A stretch of 64,000 nucleotides of DNA. Source: Clostridiaceae bacterium (lineage in GTDB: Bacteria; Bacillota; Clostridia; DSM-8532). The notes under the pieces are model-generated. The model made no database searches. It worked only from the letters and a program-made list of their open reading frames with translations, and was not told the origin of the DNA. The translations under genes and the position numbers were made by a program. Shown here in pieces: positions 1-9,660 of this stretch (the first letter of the stretch is position 1; each line of letters begins with the position of its first letter). The stretch covers positions 1 through 64,000 of the forward strand of contig JAAYFU010000031.1 of assembly GCA_012728095.1 (NCBI GenBank). The letters are read 5' to 3'.

Positions 1-177
1 CGTAATTTCCCCCATAACCAGAACCATGCCAGTCGTTACGGCAGTTTCGCATGCAACACGGCCGTATGGATCCTTTTCAAGAATAGCGTCCAAGACCGCA
101 TCGGATATTTTATCGCATATTTTATCGGGATGCCCTTCGGTAACCGATTCTGATGTGAATAATTTTTTTACCGCCAT
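1..177 (-). CDS. metK: S-adenosylmethionine synthetase, N-terminal part (truncated by window edge)
   Basis: Reverse strand reads [57 protein letters not shown], the MetK N-terminal signature; preceded by a SAM riboswitch. Confidence 0.96.
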   Translation of the reverse strand, partial: MAVKKLFTSESVTEGHPDKICDKISDAVLDAILEKDPYGRVACETAVTTGMVLVMGEIT

Positions 178-276
178 TATTATCTCTCCTTTTGCGTTAA
201 GAAATGCTTTGTTTGTAGCCCGCTAATAGTATACCTGTTTTTTTATCCAAAGAAGAATATACCCTAAAAAAAGATA

Positions 277-300
277 TAAAAAAACTCTTCAAATGAAGAG
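277..300 (-). terminator. Intrinsic terminator of the SAM riboswitch expression platform
   Basis: Reverse strand CTCTTCATTTGAAGAG followed by TTTTTTT, between the aptamer and metK. Confidence 0.8.
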
Positions 301-311
301 AATAAAAAATA

Positions 312-416
312 ATGCTCCTCATCTGTCAGGAAAAATCCTGCGGGAATTGGCACCATGGCTTTTTGTGCCGGTTGCCGGGTTTCATCGGGCCCTGTCCCTC
401 TACCTCTCTTGATAAG
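312..416 (-). promoter_or_regulatory. SAM-I (S-box) riboswitch aptamer upstream of metK
   Basis: Reverse strand CTTATCAAGAGAGGTAGAGGGACAGGGCCCGATGAAACCCGGCAACC...GGTGCCAATTCCCGCAG...CAGATGAGGAG matches the S-box consensus. Confidence 0.95.
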
Positions 417-436
417 GTCTTTATTAACTTAGAAAA

Positions 437-465
437 AGAATAACATACATATATTTAAACGTCAA
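437..465 (-). promoter_or_regulatory. Putative sigma-A promoter for metK leader
   Basis: Reverse strand TTGACG-N17-TATTCT ending about 20 nt before the riboswitch 5' end. Confidence 0.5.
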
Positions 466-470
466 GGACG

Positions 471-500
471 TTGACAAACTGTCAATTTTGTAAATATAAT
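471..500 (+). promoter_or_regulatory. Putative sigma-A promoter for the 537..941 gene
   Basis: TTGACA-N18-TATAAT, about 37 nt upstream of the ATG. Confidence 0.65.
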
Positions 501-536
501 TGAATAAAGTAAAATAACAGCAAGGGAGTCATGTAA

Positions 537-941
537 ATGAATAAGATGAAAGAAACAACTTTAGACAGCTTCCAATATGCTGTAGAAGAGCTTTTGGTCC
601 GAAATAAAAGTATCCTGGACCAAATGTCAAAACTGGAAGATTCCAACGCACGTATCAACAGAACCATTTCCAAAGCAGTAACCCATTGCGGATGTATAAA
701 GATAAACGCCTCCAAGCAGGAATATCCGGAAGATATAGAATACTCAAAAATGAAAGATTATATGAGTTCCCATTTGGAAGGAAAACTATGTCCCAACTGC
801 CAGGACCTGCTTGAAAAAGATATAGGAAGACACCTTTTTTACCTGACAACACTATGCAATAACCTGGACCTCAATTTATACGATATAATTCTGAAAGAAT
901 CCGAGAGGCTTCGGCTTTTTGGGAAATACAATCTAAGATAA
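537..941 (+). CDS. Conserved clostridial protein of unknown function; C-terminal half resembles MazG-like helices
   Basis: 134 aa ORF with upstream SD (agcaagggag) and promoter; KLCPNCQDLLEKDIGRHLFYLTTLCNNLDLNLYDIILKE. Confidence 0.75.
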   Translation: MNKMKETTLDSFQYAVEELLVRNKSILDQMSKLEDSNARINRTISKAVTHCGCIKINASKQEYPEDIEYSKMKDYMSSHLEGKLCPNCQDLLEKDIGRHLFYLTTLCNNLDLNLYDIILKESERLRLFGKYNLR

Positions 942-2294
942 TGCCTCCGACAGGGCTTCTTCAACTGTTGAAACCATAATAATATCTATTTCATTTTTTA
1001 AACCAGGAACAGTTTTCATATTCATTATGGGTACAATAGCTCTTTTAAATCCAAGCCTGAGGCTTTCTGTAATTCGTTTGTCCATTTGGTTAACAGCTCT
1101 TACTTCTCCTGTTAAGCCTACCTCTCCGAAAAATACGGTAGAGGGGTCTATTTTTTTATTCCGGAAACTTGATGCAATAGCTGCCACAACTCCCAAATCA
1201 GCGGCAGGTTCATCCAGTTTGAAGCCGCCGGCTACATTAATGTATGCATCGAATGAGCTTAGCTGCATCCCCACTTTCTTTTCCAGTACGGCCATAAGCA
1301 TGGCCAGACGGTTATAATCCATACCGGTAGCTTGTCTTCTGGGCATTCCGAAGCTGGTGGGACATACTAACGCCTGGACTTCCACCAGCATTGGCCGTGA
1401 ACCCTCAATAAGTCCTACAACAACTGATCCCGGCTCATCGGTACTTCTCCCCTCCAACATAATTGAAGACGGATTAGCTACATCCAGCAGGCCCTTTGAG
1501 GTCATCTCAAAAATTCCTATCTCATTAGTGGAACCAAAACGGTTTTTTACCGCTCTCAATATTCTGAAATCCAGATGACGCTCGCCTTCAAAGTATAAAA
1601 CCGTGTCCACCATGTGTTCCAAAACCCGCGGCCCCGCAATGGCTCCTTCCTTTGTTACATGACCAACTACGAAAACAGTAATGCCGTTTTTCTTAGAGAT
1701 ACGCAAAATCCTGGCTGTCACATCCCTGACTTGGCTTACGCTGCCGGGAGCCGAGGCCAAGTTCTCGCTGTAAATTGTCTGAATTGAATCTATAACAACA
1801 AAATTGGGTTTTTCTTTTAATATTAAAGCCTCTATTTTCTCATATGATGTTTCAGAGGCCATATAAATAGTGTCCCTTACCGCATTTAGCCTGTCAGCCC
1901 TCATTTTGATCTGGCCTACCGACTCTTCCCCCGATATATAAAGAACACGATTGGATTGCGCTATTTGAGCGCATATCTGTAAAATCAAGGTGGATTTGCC
2001 TATACCCGGCTCTCCTCCAATAAGAATCAGGGAGGCAGGCACAATACCTCCCCCCAAGACTCTGTCCAGTTCATTACTTCCGGTTTTTATCCTGCTCACT
2101 GCCAGGACTTCAACTTCAGAGAGCGGAGTAACTTGAGGCAACGTCAAATCAAGGATTCCTGTCAGTTTAGGAGCATCCTCAAAAACCTCTTCAATCAGTG
2201 TATTCCATTTTAAGCAGGAAGGACATTTGCCCATCCATCCGCTGCTCTCATATCCGCATTCACTGCAAACATACTTGCTGCGAAATTTTGCCAT
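933..2294 (-). CDS. radA: DNA repair protein RadA
   Basis: N-terminal zinc finger CSECGYESSGWMGKCPSC, Walker A GGEPGIGKSTL, KNRFGSTNEIG motif, Lon-like C-terminus. Confidence 0.97.
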   Translation of the reverse strand: MAKFRSKYVCSECGYESSGWMGKCPSCLKWNTLIEEVFEDAPKLTGILDLTLPQVTPLSEVEVLAVSRIKTGSNELDRVLGGGIVPASLILIGGEPGIGKSTLILQICAQIAQSNRVLYISGEESVGQIKMRADRLNAVRDTIYMASETSYEKIEALILKEKPNFVVIDSIQTIYSENLASAPGSVSQVRDVTARILRISKKNGITVFVVGHVTKEGAIAGPRVLEHMVDTVLYFEGERHLDFRILRAVKNRFGSTNEIGIFEMTSKGLLDVANPSSIMLEGRSTDEPGSVVVGLIEGSRPMLVEVQALVCPTSFGMPRRQATGMDYNRLAMLMAVLEKKVGMQLSSFDAYINVAGGFKLDEPAADLGVVAAIASSFRNKKIDPSTVFFGEVGLTGEVRAVNQMDKRITESLRLGFKRAIVPIMNMKTVPGLKNEIDIIMVSTVEEALSEALS

Positions 2295-2321
2295 TTTTTG
2301 CTCCTCTTTTGTATCAGGCCG

Positions 2322-3716
2322 TCATTTTGATATTCTTTTCCATTTTACTCCCTGGGGTGTATCCTGAAGCTCAATACCCATTTGTTTCAGCTTATCTCGT
2401 ATCTCGTCAGCCCGCTTCCAGTTTTTCTCTTTACGTGCCTGTTGTCTTTCTTCTATAAGCTGCTCAATTTCACTGTCCAATTCCGGTTCTGCATCATTCT
2501 TTTTCCCGGCATCTTCAATCCCAAGCCCGAAAATGCTGTCCATCTTCAGAAGCAGCTCATATATGTCCTTTGATTTATCGGGGTATCTGACCATATTCCA
2601 GGCAATCCCCAAAGCTTTTGGAATGTTTAAGTCGTCGTTTATGGCATCCTCGAACTCGGTTAAAAAGGCAGTCAAAACATCCATCGGAATCTCTGCCGAG
2701 CCTTCTTTATGCTGCAGGGCGCCTTCAATGAACCGGCCGTATGATACCTGTGACGCCTGCATTACATCCCATGTAAAATTAAGCTTGTTTCTGTAATGGG
2801 CATTTAAACACATATATCTGAAAGCCAGGGGATTGTATCCTTTTTCCTTTAAGTCCGAAATAGTGTATGTGTTGCCGAGACTTTTTGACATCTTCCCGTT
2901 ATTGACCATCATGAATTCGCCATGCAGCCAGTATCTGACGGCAGGTTTCCCTAACAGGGCCTCTGACTGGGCAATTTCATTTTCATGATGGACAGGTATA
3001 TGATCCACTCCCCCGGTGTGGATATCAAACGTATCACCAAGATACTTCCTGCTCATAGCTGAACATTCTATATGCCAACCCGGGTAACCCATGCCCCAGG
3101 GACTTTCCCACTGCATTATATGTTCCTTTGGAGCCTTTTTCCAAAGCGCGAAATCTGCAGGATGGCGTTTTTCGTCATTTACCTCGACCCTGGCTCCGGC
3201 CATCTGCTCTTCAAGGTTCAGACGCGACAGCTTTCCGTAATCTTTAAACTTTGATATGTCAAAGTAAATACCATCGCTGGTTTCATAGGCATATCCTTTT
3301 TCCATCAGTCCCTCTACAAACTCTATCATTTCCTTAATATGCTCCGTAGCCTTCGGAATCACTTCGGGCGTCTCAATGTTAAGAGCGGCTATGTCCTTCA
3401 TGAAAGCGGCAGTGTAATATTCAGCAATCTCCCAGGGAGTCTTTTTCTGTTCCCTGGCCCCTTTCACCATTTTATCCTCGCCCTCATCCTCATCGGAAAC
3501 AAGATGTCCTACATCGGTAATGTTCATAGCGCCGTAAAGCTCATATCCGTTATACTTAAGCGTTCTTCTGAGGATATCCATAAACACATAGGTCCTTAAA
3601 TTGCCTATATGCGCATAGTTATACACAGTAGGACCGCAGGAATACATTCTTACCCTGTTACCCTCAAGTGGAACAAATTCTTCCTTCTGTCTTGTCAGCG
3701 TATTATAAAGCCTCAT
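2322..3716 (-). CDS. cysS: Cysteinyl-tRNA synthetase
   Basis: MYSCGPTVYNYAHIGNLRTYVFMDILRR; GWHIECSAMS; KMSKSLGN. Confidence 0.98.
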   Translation of the reverse strand: MRLYNTLTRQKEEFVPLEGNRVRMYSCGPTVYNYAHIGNLRTYVFMDILRRTLKYNGYELYGAMNITDVGHLVSDEDEGEDKMVKGAREQKKTPWEIAEYYTAAFMKDIAALNIETPEVIPKATEHIKEMIEFVEGLMEKGYAYETSDGIYFDISKFKDYGKLSRLNLEEQMAGARVEVNDEKRHPADFALWKKAPKEHIMQWESPWGMGYPGWHIECSAMSRKYLGDTFDIHTGGVDHIPVHHENEIAQSEALLGKPAVRYWLHGEFMMVNNGKMSKSLGNTYTISDLKEKGYNPLAFRYMCLNAHYRNKLNFTWDVMQASQVSYGRFIEGALQHKEGSAEIPMDVLTAFLTEFEDAINDDLNIPKALGIAWNMVRYPDKSKDIYELLLKMDSIFGLGIEDAGKKNDAEPELDSEIEQLIEERQQARKEKNWKRADEIRDKLKQMGIELQDTPQGVKWKRISK

Positions 3717-3728
3717 ATATTCCTCTCC

Positions 3729-4448
3729 TTATTTTTGTGTTTCTCCTTCTTTTTCTTTATTGTCTTTATTTTTCGTTTCAATGCCGAGACTGCTCTTAAT
3801 CGCTTTAAGAGCTTCCTCGTATGCTGAAAGTTCAGCTTTCAACTTTTCAATTTCCAGCCTCATTTTGCAAAATTCCTGGGACACGGGGTCCGGAATATGT
3901 ATCTGGTCCAATTCAAAGCTTTGACGTATTTTCTCTCCGGAACGTTTTACCGCTCTTCCCGGCACGCCCACAACCGTGGTATCAGGCTCGACCTCTCTCA
4001 ATACAACAGCATTGGCTCCAATCTTCGCATTGTCTCCTATTTTCATGGGACCTAAAATCTTTGCTCCTGCACTGATAAGCACGTTGTTGCCAACGGTAGG
4101 ATGGCGCTTTCCTTTATCCTTACCTGTTCCGCCAAGAGTCACACCGTGGTAGATCGTGCAGTAATCACCGATTTCAGCGGTCTCTCCGATAACAACGCCC
4201 ATGCCATGGTCAATAAAAAGGCATTTTCCGATTTTTGCACCCGGATGTATTTCAATGCCGGTTTTATGCCGTGCATACTGAGAAATACCGCGAGCAATAA
4301 AATACATTCCCCGCTTATGAAACCAATGAGCTATTCTATGCATCCGCACAGCCTTATAACCCGGATATTGAAAAATTACCTGCCAGACGCTTCTGGCTGC
4401 AGGATCTCTTTCCACTATTGATTTCGCTTCTTCGTACCATCTAAACAT
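3729..4448 (-). CDS. cysE: Serine O-acetyltransferase
   Basis: Hexapeptide repeat protein with GIEIHPGAKIGKCLFIDHGMGVVIGETAEIGDYCTIYHGVTLGGTG; adjacent to cysS. Confidence 0.96.
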   Translation of the reverse strand: MFRWYEEAKSIVERDPAARSVWQVIFQYPGYKAVRMHRIAHWFHKRGMYFIARGISQYARHKTGIEIHPGAKIGKCLFIDHGMGVVIGETAEIGDYCTIYHGVTLGGTGKDKGKRHPTVGNNVLISAGAKILGPMKIGDNAKIGANAVVLREVEPDTTVVGVPGRAVKRSGEKIRQSFELDQIHIPDPVSQEFCKMRLEIEKLKAELSAYEEALKAIKSSLGIETKNKDNKEKEGETQK

Positions 4449-4794
4449 AAAATCTACCCTATAAAAAGGAAATCCTGTTTAAATAATAATACATCTTAAA
4501 GTCTGACACAAGCGGAAGCTGTATTTTTCAGCATTGCTCAGCAATTGCTTATATTATATTATAATATAATGTAATATAAGTATAAGCCGGATAAGCAGGA
4601 ATAAGCTTTAGTTTGTCTTCCATAATCAATTCTTTCAGGATGCGTAATAATATTAAAATGTTATTATTGTTTATGCATCCGGTTACAGTTTATCGAAAAA
4701 AATTTAAAGAAAAAATTATAATTTTGTAACCAAATAATTTGTTAATTCGTCAAAGTAGTAAAAAACAAAATTGTATAGGAGGATAATAGTACCT

Positions 4795-5976
4795 ATGATA
4801 AAAAGAACCTTTAACAAAAAACTTAAATTAGCTTTATTATTAGTTTTGACCTTTATTTTCACTTTTTCAATGATGCCTGTTAATAAAGCATCAGCAGCGA
4901 AGGCTCTCTCACTTTTCACTACATATCCCAGTATAGCGACGAGACCCGGTGAAAACGTAGAAACCGGCATTTCAATTACCAATAATACCGATACCGACAT
5001 GCTGGTCAACCTTAGATTTGCTTCTTTGCCGGAAGGTTGGTCAGCATACATTGAGGGTGGCGGAAAAATCATTGACAAGATTTATGTAGGTAAAAATACT
5101 CAAACATTCAGTCTTACCGTTAAGATTCCTAATGATGTTCAGCAAGGAAGATACACCGTCACCCTGGAAGCTTCATCCGGCAATATAAGTGACAGGTTAA
5201 ATCTTGAGTATTTTATAAAAGATGATATTGACAACGAAGGTCAGCTTAGGGCCACCTATACCGAATTAAAAGGCTCCAGCGACACAACTTTTGAGTTTGA
5301 GGTGAAACTTACCAATAATAAAAATGAAGCCCAGACCTATAGTCTTGGAGCCGATGTTCAGAGAGGCTGGCAAGTAAAATTCTCCGCCCAGTATGACACC
5401 AAGCAGATAGCCAGTATCTCAGTCGAACCAAATTCAACTTCTACATTGAAGGTGTCAGTCGTGCCTCCGGCAAATGTACAGGCAGGAGAATACATCATTC
5501 CCATTGCTGCAGTTTCGGCTGTCGATAATCTTGCCACTGAGCTTAAAGTGATAATCACAGGCAGTTATGCGATGGAAGTAACCACTCCTACCGGCAGGCT
5601 TAACGCTGAGACAACGGCAGGTAAGAAAACACCGATAGATATTCAGATCCAAAATACCGGAAGCACTGAACTCAGAGGTATTAAACTGACATCGTGGAAA
5701 CCGAATGGTTGGGATGTAGAATTCGAAAAGGATACAATAGACAGTATTGCCCCGGGTGAATCAACAACCGTTAAGGCTTATATTACATCAGATGAAAAAG
5801 CAATTGCCGGTGACTACGTTGTAAGTATTTATGCCGAAACACCGGAAGTAAAGGATTCTGCTGAATTCAGGGTTATGGTAAAGACCTCCACAATTTGGGG
5901 ACTGGTAGGAGTAGGGGTGATTGCTCTTCTGGCTGCAGGTTTGTACTGGATATTCAAAACTTACGGGAGACGATGA
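4795..5976 (+). CDS. Exported, C-terminally membrane-anchored protein with NEW3/alpha-galactosidase-associated-like repeats
   Basis: SD aggagg at 4778-4783 before ATG 4795 (the ORF track start at 4771 is an upstream TTG). Signal peptide, repeated Ig-like segments (ITNNTDTDMLVNLRFASLPEGW), C-terminal TM. Confidence 0.8.
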   Translation: MIKRTFNKKLKLALLLVLTFIFTFSMMPVNKASAAKALSLFTTYPSIATRPGENVETGISITNNTDTDMLVNLRFASLPEGWSAYIEGGGKIIDKIYVGKNTQTFSLTVKIPNDVQQGRYTVTLEASSGNISDRLNLEYFIKDDIDNEGQLRATYTELKGSSDTTFEFEVKLTNNKNEAQTYSLGADVQRGWQVKFSAQYDTKQIASISVEPNSTSTLKVSVVPPANVQAGEYIIPIAAVSAVDNLATELKVIITGSYAMEVTTPTGRLNAETTAGKKTPIDIQIQNTGSTELRGIKLTSWKPNGWDVEFEKDTIDSIAPGESTTVKAYITSDEKAIAGDYVVSIYAETPEVKDSAEFRVMVKTSTIWGLVGVGVIALLAAGLYWIFKTYGRR

Positions 5977-5979
5977 AAA

Positions 5980-6936
5980 ATGGAAAATAAAAATGTAGTA
6001 ATCAAGACCCAGGGCCTTACGAAAAAATATAAGGATTTGACCGCTGTAAACCGTCTTGATTTGGAAATCTACGAAGGCGAAATTTTTGGTCTCCTGGGAC
6101 CCAACGGAGCGGGTAAAACCACTACCATACTAATGCTTCTGGGGATGACCGAACCTACTGAAGGGTTTGCAGAAATTAACGGCCTTAATACAACAAAAGA
6201 TACCCTTAAGATTAAAAGAACCGTTGGTTATCTTCCGGATCACGTGGGTTTTTATGAAGATATGACCGGCAGGGAAAATCTTAGATTTACCGGAAGGTTA
6301 AACGGTATTGACGAAAATGAGATTGAAACCAGGATCAATGATCTGCTTGAAAGAGTCAATCTTTCAAAAGCCGGCGATAAGAAAGTCGGTACATATTCAA
6401 GGGGTATGAAGCAAAGACTTGGTATCGCCGACACGCTTATGAAAGATCCAAAAATAATTATTCTGGATGAACCTACCCTCGGTCTTGATCCTCAGGGAAT
6501 CAATGATATCCTGAACCTTATTGTTGAGCTTGCCCGCAAGGATAAAAGAACAGTACTGATATCTTCACACCTTTTGCACCAGGTTCAGAAAATATGTGAC
6601 AGGGTTGGGATTTTTGTAGGTGGTGAATTATTAGCCTGCGGTCCCATAGATACCCTGGGAGAAATGGTGTTCAAAGATAAAGAATTGACTCTTGAACTGA
6701 GTGTCTCTCCTGTCGACGATAAGTTGACGGAGTTGATAAAATCCGTTAATGAGGACGTAAAAATACGTACCGAGGAAAACAAGATATTCGTGGAATCGAA
6801 GGAAGACATAAGAAAGGCACTTGTAAAAGCGTTAAGCGACAATAATTACGATCTTTTGTACTTAAAGCAGAGCGGCAGGGATTTGGACGAGATTTACAGG
6901 CAGTACTTTCTTGAAAAGGAAGGGGTGAAAAAATGA
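5980..6936 (+). CDS. ABC transporter ATP-binding protein
   Basis: Walker A GPNGAGKTT, YSRGMKQRL signature, Walker B IIILDEPTLGLDP. Confidence 0.95.
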   Translation: MENKNVVIKTQGLTKKYKDLTAVNRLDLEIYEGEIFGLLGPNGAGKTTTILMLLGMTEPTEGFAEINGLNTTKDTLKIKRTVGYLPDHVGFYEDMTGRENLRFTGRLNGIDENEIETRINDLLERVNLSKAGDKKVGTYSRGMKQRLGIADTLMKDPKIIILDEPTLGLDPQGINDILNLIVELARKDKRTVLISSHLLHQVQKICDRVGIFVGGELLACGPIDTLGEMVFKDKELTLELSVSPVDDKLTELIKSVNEDVKIRTEENKIFVESKEDIRKALVKALSDNNYDLLYLKQSGRDLDEIYRQYFLEKEGVKK

Positions 6937-7877
6937 AGTCAAATAGTTTACGGGTATTATACAATAAAGAACTGGCGGATCACCTTAACAGCAAAAGATT
7001 CATTATTATATTGGCCCTGGTTGCAATAACCGGAATAACTGCCATCTATGCCGCCGCATATGGCATTAGTTCGGCGGTTGAACAGGAAAATAACTCCTTC
7101 GTATTCCTCCGGCTGTTTACTGCGTCCGGGAATTCAATCCCTTCCTTTATTTCGTTTATTTCTTTCTTAGGACCGCTAATCGGTTTAGCTCTTGGATTCG
7201 ATTCAATAAACGGCGAAATAAACAGAGGGTCCTTAAGCAGGCTGTTGGCACAGCCAATCCCGAGGGATACCGTCATAAACGGAAAATTCCTTGCGGGTGT
7301 ATCCATTATAACTTTAATGGTATTTTCCATGGGTTTGGCTGTCGGAGGACTTGGAATAATTATGATAGGCGTTCCCCCGACTGCCGATGAAATACTTCGT
7401 ATACTTGTATTCCTGGTTTTAACGGTACTATATATCTCTCTTTGGCTTGCAATATCACAGCTCTTTTCGCTGCTACTGCGGCAGACTGCGACTTCTGCCC
7501 TTGCATGCATTGCGTTATGGTTGTTCCTTTCGGTTTTCGTTGGACTTCTGTCGGGCGCCATTGCCGAGGTTCTTTACCCGGCAGCAAAAGCAACGACGGT
7601 TGAAGTTTTGCTTAGAAAAAGCAAGCTTAAACTTATGCTGGACAGGATATCGCCGTCCACCGTTTATAATGAGGCTGTGGTAACAATGCTCAATCCGGGC
7701 GTAAGAACCTTGGGATTTATAACCCAGGATCAACTGGTGGGCGCCATTGCAGGCAGTTTACCATTTTTACAGAGTTTGCTGCTGATATGGCCTCATTTTA
7801 TAACTTTAATAGCTGTAACAATGATCTGCTTCGCAGTATCCTATGTATTTTTTATGAAGCAGGAAATCAGGATGTAA
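6933..7877 (+). CDS. ABC transporter permease (ABC-2 type)
   Basis: Multi-TM ORF overlapping the ATPase gene by 4 nt; SINGEINRGSLSRLLAQPIPRDTVINGKFLAG motif. Confidence 0.9.
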   Translation: MKSNSLRVLYNKELADHLNSKRFIIILALVAITGITAIYAAAYGISSAVEQENNSFVFLRLFTASGNSIPSFISFISFLGPLIGLALGFDSINGEINRGSLSRLLAQPIPRDTVINGKFLAGVSIITLMVFSMGLAVGGLGIIMIGVPPTADEILRILVFLVLTVLYISLWLAISQLFSLLLRQTATSALACIALWLFLSVFVGLLSGAIAEVLYPAAKATTVEVLLRKSKLKLMLDRISPSTVYNEAVVTMLNPGVRTLGFITQDQLVGAIAGSLPFLQSLLLIWPHFITLIAVTMICFAVSYVFFMKQEIRM

Positions 7878-7962
7878 TAAAGCCTCGCTGCACAGAATAA
7901 TTTAAAAACATGCCTGTCGGCTCAATCATTGGGCCGGCAGGCAAATATCAGCATGATGAGCT

Positions 7963-8523
7963 ATGAGAGTAGTGAAAAATATATCAACTGAAGACATCCG
8001 GTATGAAAATAAGTCGGATAAGGAAAAACAACTGGAATACCTGATGCTCAGGTTTGGCAAAAAGGTATATCAGTTAGCCTACTATTATTTAAGAGACAGG
8101 CAACAAGCTGAGGATATATACCAGGAGGTTTTTCTCAGGGTATATGAAAACCTGGACAGATTCAGGCAGGAAAGCAACTACTATACCTGGATATACAGGA
8201 TAACCGTTAATCTTTGTAAGGATTACTTTAAATCGGCTGTCTTCAGGAAAATTGTAACCGCAGGTATATCAAATGATTTAAGTAAATCCTGGCGCGAGAG
8301 CAATAAGCTTTTTGAAGAAGTAGAAGGCGGTGAAGTATTCAGCCTCGTGTTGGATCTTCCCAAAAAATACAGAGTGCCCTTATGTCTGCATTATATCGAT
8401 GATTTATCGGTATCGGAAATAGCCAATATACTTAATATAAGCGAAAATAACGTAAAAGTACGGCTTTACAGGGGAAGAGAAAAGCTAAAATCATTATTAT
8501 CCGGGAGAAATATAAATGAATGA
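7963..8523 (+). CDS. RNA polymerase ECF-type sigma-70 factor
   Basis: QAEDIYQEVFLRVYENLDRFRQESNYYTWIYRITVNLCKD (region 2) and HYIDDLSVSEIANILNISENNVKVRLYRGREKL (region 4). Confidence 0.93.
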   Translation: MRVVKNISTEDIRYENKSDKEKQLEYLMLRFGKKVYQLAYYYLRDRQQAEDIYQEVFLRVYENLDRFRQESNYYTWIYRITVNLCKDYFKSAVFRKIVTAGISNDLSKSWRESNKLFEEVEGGEVFSLVLDLPKKYRVPLCLHYIDDLSVSEIANILNISENNVKVRLYRGREKLKSLLSGRNINE

Positions 8524-9517
8524 CAAGTTGAAAGAAATAATCAAGGATGAATCGAACAGATTTTTCTCCGACTTTAACAATCAAAAAATGAGTAATGCTG
8601 TCTTTTACAGAATAAGAAATCATCATAAAAAGAGCAGGAGGAAGCTTGCGAAATCCGATATTGGTTTTAATTATGCCGTGGTATCAAGGATTTCAGTGAT
8701 CCTGGCATGCTTTGTCCTTTTAATTACTTCTGCTTTCTTATTAAGAAATAAAGCGCTTTATGAAAACGACAAGAATGAAATGATAGGAGAACCTGTTTCC
8801 CAGCAAAGAATAAACTTCAGCGATTCAGGTTTTGAAGATAACTGGATTACCTTTTTCAAGATAAACAAACCGGATAAAGTACCGCAGAATAATTTGCTTG
8901 CCGTATTATGGGAAACCGGGAAAAACGGTGATTATCAAATGGCATACAGCAGTATGTTCGAAAACAGCAGTAAGCCGGAACTGGTCAGAATAATTGATTT
9001 CGACAATGAACAGCCGTCAATGATGGTTATTTCGACCAAAAACCCCGAAAAGCAGTTTATTCATTACAGGGTAATAGGATATTCGGACAGCAAGATTATC
9101 GCCTTCATGGAACAGGATTATGTAACGGGGGGTGAAATCTCGATTATTGACGGAGTAATAAAAGAAACCCGCCTTATGCCTGACGCCGGTCTTGATAAAA
9201 ATTCAGACGGTCATTTGCATAAAGTGGTTACATATTATATACCTTATCAAATAAATAAAACGGGAGACATCTTTACAACTGTGCAAAATCTTATAATAAA
9301 TAAAGGTGATTATATTGCGGTTATGGGTAATGAGAACACTCCCGTGGAAACATTGAATTCAGACCTTCTTATTGATTGGAAGCCGGAAAATGAACTTATT
9401 AATTACAATATGAACACAAAATACTTCCGAACCGAAAACGCCGGACAGGAGGAAATATATATCCGGCCGTTGAACAGTAGCGGACAGGGCCGGAAAATCT
9501 CCGTTCTGATACAATAG
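8516..9517 (+). CDS. Single-TM protein, likely cognate anti-sigma factor
   Basis: Overlaps the sigma gene by 8 nt; cytoplasmic N-terminus of about 65 aa, one TM (VISRISVILACFVLLITSAFLL), large extracytoplasmic domain. Confidence 0.6.
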   Translation: MNDKLKEIIKDESNRFFSDFNNQKMSNAVFYRIRNHHKKSRRKLAKSDIGFNYAVVSRISVILACFVLLITSAFLLRNKALYENDKNEMIGEPVSQQRINFSDSGFEDNWITFFKINKPDKVPQNNLLAVLWETGKNGDYQMAYSSMFENSSKPELVRIIDFDNEQPSMMVISTKNPEKQFIHYRVIGYSDSKIIAFMEQDYVTGGEISIIDGVIKETRLMPDAGLDKNSDGHLHKVVTYYIPYQINKTGDIFTTVQNLIINKGDYIAVMGNENTPVETLNSDLLIDWKPENELINYNMNTKYFRTENAGQEEIYIRPLNSSGQGRKISVLIQ

Positions 9518-9570
9518 CTCAAATAAGGCGGGCGGTTTATCCCAATCATAAACCTTACGCCCAACTTCCG

Positions 9571-9652
9571 GTGTCATCCTGAACGAAACGAAGTGGAGTG
9601 AAGGATCTTTTATGTTAACACTAAGATTCTTCGCGACGCTCAGAATGACACC
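9571..9652. repeat. Dispersed palindromic repeat, copy A
   Basis: gtcatcctgaacgaaacgaagtggagtgaaggatctttta...aagattcttcgcgacgctcagaatgacacc; the ends are imperfect inverted repeats. Confidence 0.85.
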
Positions 9653-9660
9653 ATATTTAA

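Noticed and set aside
4541-4585. AT-rich inverted repeat (ttatattatattataatataatgtaatataag) upstream of cysE
   Set aside because: Low-complexity AT palindrome with no further supporting motif; no T-box signature (GGGTGGNACCGCG) could be seen.
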